Below, piece after piece: positions 7,381 to 10,430 of a stretch of DNA of 10,430 bases. The DNA comes from Pseudomonadota bacterium (GTDB lineage: Bacteria > Pseudomonadota > Alphaproteobacteria > UBA8366 > GCA-2717185): contig JAQCHR010000082.1 in NCBI GenBank assembly GCA_027619655.1, positions 1 through 10,430 of the forward strand, read 5' to 3'. Below the pieces are notes generated by a model. That model did no database searches. It worked only from the letters and a program-made list of their open reading frames with translations, and was not told the DNA's origin. The position numbers and the translations under genes were made by a program. The first letter of the stretch is position 1, and each line of letters starts with the position of its first letter.

Positions 7381-7497
7381 GTTGCCATCGCTTTCATGTT
7401 CCGGGGTTCCCGCAAACTGTGGCGCTGTCCCTCAAATATAGGGGTGGACCGCCGATTTTGCTCCCCGGAATTCCCATCGGTCCTGCAACCGCCGCTG

Positions 7498-7526
7498 TTG
7501 ACCTTCCTGCAAGGGGAAAGATTAAA
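7498..7526 (+). promoter_or_regulatory. Weak candidate promoter for the Spy-like gene
   Basis: TTGACC at 7498-7503 is a five-of-six -35 match. The -10 region is ambiguous: ATTAAA lies at 17-nt spacing (7521-7526) and TAAAGT at 19. The candidate would give a leader of about 30 nt. The 181-bp region between the divergent protease and Spy-like genes holds nothing else I can support. Confidence 0.25.
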
Positions 7527-7561
7527 GTCTGCATAGGTGTAATTTACAGGGATGCTTGGCG

Positions 7562-8101
7562 ATGAAACGGATTGTTGCTGTGCTGGGTTTGCTCTGTCTC
7601 GTGATCATGCCGGCGCTGGCGTCGGGCGGCGTGGATACGCCCTATGCCGGACAGGACCGCCGTGCGATCAAGGCGCTTTCCGCTGCGGATGTCGAAGACC
7701 TGCTGGCCGGGCGCGGCTGGGGATTCGCGAAACCGGCTGAACTCAACGGCTACCCGGGTCCCGCGCATCTGCTGGAATTCAAGGACAAGCTGAACCTGAG
7801 CGACAGCCAGGTAGCCGAGATCGAAGCGCTGTTCGAGCGGATGCGGCAAAGCGCCATCGCGTTGGGGGCCGAATATGTCATGGCGGAACGCGCGCTGGAT
7901 GCGGCATTCGGCAGCGGCATGATTGCGCCGGATACGCTTGCGGATCTCGTGCGGCAGGCGGCGGAGCTGAAAGGACGTCTGCGGCTGGTGCATCTGGAAA
8001 CACACCTGAAAACGCTGCCGCTACTGTCGAAACACCAGATTGTTACCTACCGGCGCCTGCGGGGCTATGACAGTCCTGAAACCGGGCAACATCGCCACTG
8101 A
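7562..8101 (+). CDS. Secreted Spy/CpxP-like small helical protein
   Basis: The 179-residue product starts with a clear Sec signal peptide: MKR, a hydrophobic core, then PALA with likely cleavage after residue 20. After the signal comes a conserved-looking block (about 28-70) with IKALSAADVEDLLAGRGWG and AELNGYPGPAHLLEF. Two LTxxQ-like elements follow, LNLSDSQ at 77-83 and LLSKHQ at 154-159, bracketing long amphipathic helices. This is the pattern of the Spy/CpxP/heavy-metal-sensor superfamily: periplasmic helical proteins that act as chaperones or bind metals. Start: ATG at 7562 with AGGGA 9 nt upstream; a TTG two codons earlier is too close to that site. No CpxA/CpxR pair or metal efflux system is nearby, so neither role is supported by context. 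The fold assignment is moderate. Confidence 0.8.
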   Translation: MKRIVAVLGLLCLVIMPALASGGVDTPYAGQDRRAIKALSAADVEDLLAGRGWGFAKPAELNGYPGPAHLLEFKDKLNLSDSQVAEIEALFERMRQSAIALGAEYVMAERALDAAFGSGMIAPDTLADLVRQAAELKGRLRLVHLETHLKTLPLLSKHQIVTYRRLRGYDSPETGQHRH

Positions 8102-8127
8102 CCCGGCCGGCACGGGCTTTCGCGGTT

Positions 8128-8157
8128 TTGGTATCGAATTATTAGCCGATGTACGAT
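8128..8157 (+). promoter_or_regulatory. Candidate sigma70 promoter for the glutathionylspermidine locus
   Basis: TTGGTA (8128-8133) and TACGAT (8152-8157) are each four-of-six matches with an 18-nt spacer, in an AT-rich stretch of the 145-bp gap before the amidase. The implied transcript would start just upstream of the inverted repeat at 8171-8200. Confidence 0.3.
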
Positions 8158-8170
8158 TATTGATTGGCTT

Positions 8171-8200
8171 TCCGTAACGCACCATATTCGGTTTTACGGA
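8171..8200. promoter_or_regulatory. Perfect 7-bp inverted repeat upstream of the amidase
   Basis: TCCGTAA (8171-8177) and TTACGGA (8194-8200) are exact inverted copies separated by 16 bp, so the arms are about two helical turns apart, centre to centre. The repeat lies 47 bp before the amidase ATG and downstream of the candidate promoter, a position suited to a repressor operator or a leader hairpin. I do not recognise the motif as the site of a named regulator. Confidence 0.4.
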
Positions 8201-8246
8201 CTGTTGGTGTTTGGCCGTGTCGCATATCAGGGTGGAATTCAACACA

Positions 8247-8930
8247 ATGAAGACTGAACAGAAGCCGCGGGCGCCTGCCCGGTTCGGTACTGTGCTGGGA
8301 ATCGGCCCGGGGAATGTCCCGGTCTACTCGTCCGATTACGCCACTGCCGACCGGAAGGAGCTTCCGAACCGCCAGGCTTACCGCCACCACGTCGACGGCG
8401 TCTTCATGGGCCATAAATGGCAATGCGTTGAACTGGCGCGGCGCTGGATGTTCCTGAACAAGGGCTACATCTTCGACGATATCGCGATGGCCTACGATGT
8501 TTTCCAGTTGCGGCATGTCCGGGTCGTGAAGGATGGCACGTTGCTGCCGCTGCATTCCTTCCGCAATGGATCGAAACGGCACCCGGAACCGGGATCGCTG
8601 CTGATCTGGAGCGAGGGCGGAACCTTCGATGTTACCGGCCATGTTGCCGTGGTGACCGAGGTGTTTCCCGACCGCATCCGTTTTATCGAACAGAATGTCG
8701 ATCACGCGGTCTGGCCCGAAGGCCGAACATTTTCGCGCGAACTGAACACAAGGATCGCCGATGACGGCGGCTACTGGATCGCCTGTTCCTATCACGATAC
8801 GGAAATCCTCGGCTGGGTCATCCAGACCACGGATGACAGTCACTCGGAACGGATTGCCGATGTCGATCCCCGGGTGTTCAACCTGCAGTCCCGGGAAGTG
8901 GCGAAAAACGGACAGGCGGACGAAACCTAG
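8247..8930 (+). CDS. gss: Glutathionylspermidine amidase half of a split bifunctional Gss (CHAP domain)
   Basis: The 227-residue product corresponds to the N-terminal amidase of bifunctional glutathionylspermidine synthetase/amidase. The amidase hydrolyses glutathionylspermidine back to glutathione and spermidine in the cytoplasm. The CHAP/papain-like triad is visible: C60 in MGHKWQCVELARR, H132 in TGHVAVVTE and E148 in FIEQNVDH; the E. coli equivalents are C59, H131 and E147. GTVLGIGPGNVPVYSSDY at 15-31 and EILGWVIQT near 186-194 are also Gss-like. Start: ATG at 8247 with AGGGTGGA about 10 nt upstream. An in-frame TTG at 8211 lacks a site and would run through the leader. The frame ends at TAG 8928-8930, well after the amidase fold, and stays open in the same frame as the synthetase. 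It could be a functional amidase, or the first part of an interrupted 629-codon gene. Confidence 0.9.
   Translation: MKTEQKPRAPARFGTVLGIGPGNVPVYSSDYATADRKELPNRQAYRHHVDGVFMGHKWQCVELARRWMFLNKGYIFDDIAMAYDVFQLRHVRVVKDGTLLPLHSFRNGSKRHPEPGSLLIWSEGGTFDVTGHVAVVTEVFPDRIRFIEQNVDHAVWPEGRTFSRELNTRIADDGGYWIACSYHDTEILGWVIQTTDDSHSERIADVDPRVFNLQSREVAKNGQADET
8928..8930 (+). other. In-frame amber codon separating the two Gss domains
   Basis: TAG follows the codons for NGQADET and is followed by CTG AAC ATC in the same frame as the synthetase; no frameshift is needed to join the halves. Against E. coli Gss recalled from memory, the flanks align without gaps: NGQADET-stop-LNIANPEEAAYV against KGQFDGKWLDEKDPLQNAYV. 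The stop therefore replaces the linker tryptophan, and TGG to TAG is one transition. Full readthrough would give 629 residues against 619 in E. coli. The comparison rests on recall and should be verified by alignment. Confidence 0.85.
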
Positions 8931-8969
8931 CTGAACATCGCCAACCCGGAAGAGGCCGCCTATGTCGAG

Positions 8970-10136
8970 ATGATGGGGGGCAGCAAGCTGGCCAGCGACG
9001 ATGCCGACGCCTACCGGTATTTCCGTATCTCGGAATCGGCGCTGAAGGAAGTCAAGCGCGCGACGAATGAACTGCACAACATGTTCATGCACGCCACCAA
9101 TTATGTGCTGCAGGACGATGCGCTGCTCCGCAAGTTCAACCTGCCCGAGGAATTATGGCCGCGCATCCACCAGTCCTGGGACAATCGCCGCAACCAGATG
9201 ATCACCGGCCGGATGGATTTTTCGGTCTCCGAACGGGGCGTGAAGCTCTATGAATACAATGCCGATTCCGCGTCCTGCCACCTGGAGTGCGGCAAGATCC
9301 AGAGCATGTGGGCCGAACATTTCGGCTGCGATGACGGCGGCTGTCCCGGCGACGCCCTGTTCGGCGATTTGGTTTCCGCCTGGAAGAAAAGCGGCGTGAA
9401 CGATGTGCTGCATATCATGCAGGACAGCGATCTGGAGGAAACCTACCACGCGCTGTATATGAAATCCGCGGTGGAAAAGGCGGGTATCCGGTGCAAGATC
9501 ATCACCGGTCTCACCGGTCTTGGCTGGGACGACAAGGGTTGGGTCGTCGATTCCGATGGCGTACGCATCAAATGGGTCTGGAAGACCTGGGCCTGGGAAA
9601 CGGCGCTGGACGAACTGCGCGCGGAAATTGCCGAAGACAATGAGAAGGGCCGTATGAGGCGGGCGGAACGGATGGCCGCGCCGCCGCGCCTGGTCGACGT
9701 GCTGCTACGCCGTGAAGTCATGGTGTTCGAGCCGCTCTGGACCCTGATCCCCAGCAACAAGGCGATCCTGCCGGTCCTCAGCGCAATGTATCCCAACAAC
9801 CGCTACCTGCTGAATTCGCAATATGAACTGACGGCGGACCTCATCGCCAGCGGCTACGTGCAGAAGCCGATCGTCGGCCGTTGCGGGCACAATATCGCGA
9901 TTTTCGACCGGAATAACGATCTGGTCACCGAAACGGCGGGCGGGTTCGAATCCCGGGACCAGATATACCAGTCGTTTTTCCCGCTGCCGAAGATCGATGG
10001 CCGCAATGTGCAGGTTGGCACGTTTTCCGTGGCTGGGACCTATGCCGGCGCCTCGGTGCGGATCGACCCATCACCGATCATCACCACCAACAGCGATATC
10101 CTGGCGCTGCGCGTTGTTCGGGACCGGGACCTGTAG
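8970..10136 (+). CDS. gss: Glutathionylspermidine synthetase half of a split bifunctional Gss (ATP-grasp)
   Basis: This 388-residue frame corresponds to the C-terminal C-N ligase of Gss, which uses ATP to join the glycine carboxylate of glutathione to spermidine. Recognisable segments, counted from the ATG at 8970: ATNELHNMFMHATNYVL at 31-47, MITGRMDF with R81 and D83, YEYNADSASCH with E95, N97, S100 and S102, HIMQDSDLEE at 148-157, WKTWAWETALDEL at 204-216, FEPLWTLIPSNKAILP with K264, and QKPIVGRCG with K299. These match the glutathione, Mg and ATP residues of the E. coli enzyme. No further stop or frameshift occurs. The start is unclear: ATG 8970 has GGAAGAGG (8948-8955) 14 nt upstream, which is long, and 13 more open codons lead back to the amber codon. 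It may be translated by re-initiation, by readthrough, or not at all. Only the 79 bp before the next gene follow. Confidence 0.88.
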   Translation: MMGGSKLASDDADAYRYFRISESALKEVKRATNELHNMFMHATNYVLQDDALLRKFNLPEELWPRIHQSWDNRRNQMITGRMDFSVSERGVKLYEYNADSASCHLECGKIQSMWAEHFGCDDGGCPGDALFGDLVSAWKKSGVNDVLHIMQDSDLEETYHALYMKSAVEKAGIRCKIITGLTGLGWDDKGWVVDSDGVRIKWVWKTWAWETALDELRAEIAEDNEKGRMRRAERMAAPPRLVDVLLRREVMVFEPLWTLIPSNKAILPVLSAMYPNNRYLLNSQYELTADLIASGYVQKPIVGRCGHNIAIFDRNNDLVTETAGGFESRDQIYQSFFPLPKIDGRNVQVGTFSVAGTYAGASVRIDPSPIITTNSDILALRVVRDRDL

Positions 10137-10141
10137 CGGGG

Positions 10142-10158
10142 CGGGCGGGGCCTGCCCG
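10142..10158 (+). terminator. Short GC-rich inverted repeat after the synthetase frame
   Basis: CGGGC (10142-10146) and GCCCG (10154-10158) bracket a 7-nt GGGGCCT loop, 6 bp after the synthetase stop codon. There is no T-tract, so it may be only GC-rich coincidence. Confidence 0.15.
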
Positions 10159-10215
10159 GCGCGCGGTGAACCTGATACACCGGATGTGAAAATACGCCTG
10201 AAACGGATACGCGCG

Positions 10216-10430
10216 ATGGCAATGAAAGAAGAAGCAGACCTGCCGATTGCCGAAGAGTTGCAGCGGCAGTCAGACAGAGGCGCCGCAATTCTTGCGGTGG
10301 CCTATCTGGAGAACAGGCTGGACCTTGCGCTCGCCGCCCGTCTTGTCACCGATGCGCATACGAAGGACAGCTTCCGCAAGGTCTTCAAGCATACCGGTCC
10401 CGCCGGCGCCTTCGGCATCAAGGCGGAAAT
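10216..10430 (+). CDS. MltR/YggD-like protein, N-terminus only
   Basis: An open frame runs from ATG 10216 to the window edge and gives 71 complete codons. The segment RGAAILAVAYLENRLDLALAARLV at about residues 21-44, followed by SFRKVFKHTGPAGAFGIKAE at about 52-71, resembles the MltR (mannitol operon repressor)/YggD family, in which a helical pair is followed by a GPLGSFG-like motif. No DNA-binding motif is visible in this part, and many family members are not tied to mannitol. Start choice is uncertain: ATG at 10222 and GTG at 10186 are in frame, and none has a strong ribosome-binding site. It lies 79 bp after the synthetase in the same direction and could be co-transcribed with it. Confidence 0.6.
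   Translation, partial: MAMKEEADLPIAEELQRQSDRGAAILAVAYLENRLDLALAARLVTDAHTKDSFRKVFKHTGPAGAFGIKAE

Noticed and set aside
8928..8930. TAG read as pyrrolysine
   Set aside because: Pyrrolysine needs the pylTSBCD genes, known mainly from methanogens and a few bacteria and not seen here. The position aligns with a Trp, which a simple transition explains.
8900..8970. Frameshift as the cause of the gss split
   Set aside because: The amidase frame continues past the stop into the synthetase without changing phase, so a substitution is sufficient.
8157..9092. 311-codon minus-strand frame spanning the amber codon of gss
   Set aside because: It covers the amidase, whose catalytic residues are intact on the plus strand. 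The antisense product shows no domain, so it does not explain the split.

Overview
The window looks like chromosomal DNA of a GC-rich alphaproteobacterium, probably Rhodospirillales-like. The reasons are the high G/C third-position codon use, a PAS_5-type protein (a family known mainly from Alphaproteobacteria), an alphaproteobacterial-style type I aminotransferase, and a TIGR02281-like membrane aspartic protease. I see no tRNA, rRNA, IS element, integrase, phage gene or CRISPR array. The longest stretch without a gene is about 264 bp (2763-3026).

Layout from left to right. (1) 1-742, minus: an EamA/DMT-type transporter cut by the window edge, divergent from (2) 949-1857, plus: a GcvA-like LysR regulator. 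(3) 1863-2762, minus: a TauD/TfdA-type Fe(II)/2-oxoglutarate dioxygenase, tail to tail with the regulator. (4) 3027-3596, plus: a PAS_5 protein whose stop codon overlaps that of (5) 3593-4795, minus: a class I PLP aminotransferase of the aspartate type. (6) 4935-6554, plus: an NAD-type malic enzyme, followed directly by a 58-bp imperfect palindrome. (7) 6637-7380, minus: a membrane-anchored retropepsin-like aspartic protease. (8) 7562-8101, plus: a secreted Spy/CpxP-like small protein. (9) 8247-10136, plus: glutathionylspermidine amidase and synthetase. (10) 10216 to the edge, plus: the start of an MltR/YggD-like gene.

The genes are mostly single transcription units in alternating directions, so there is no large operon. 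The aminotransferase and malic enzyme are divergent neighbours in C4-acid metabolism (aspartate/oxaloacetate and malate/pyruvate). The regulator and transporter are the best candidate for a regulator-target pair.

The most notable item is the glutathionylspermidine locus. Amidase and synthetase lie in one reading frame, with every recognisable catalytic residue present, but are separated by a single in-frame amber codon (TAG, 8928-8930). In an ungapped comparison with remembered E. coli Gss, that codon falls on a linker tryptophan, so one G-to-A change (TGG to TAG) would explain it. A recent nonsense mutation, a sequence error, readthrough, or a functional two-protein split all remain possible. 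I found no convincing new multi-gene system.
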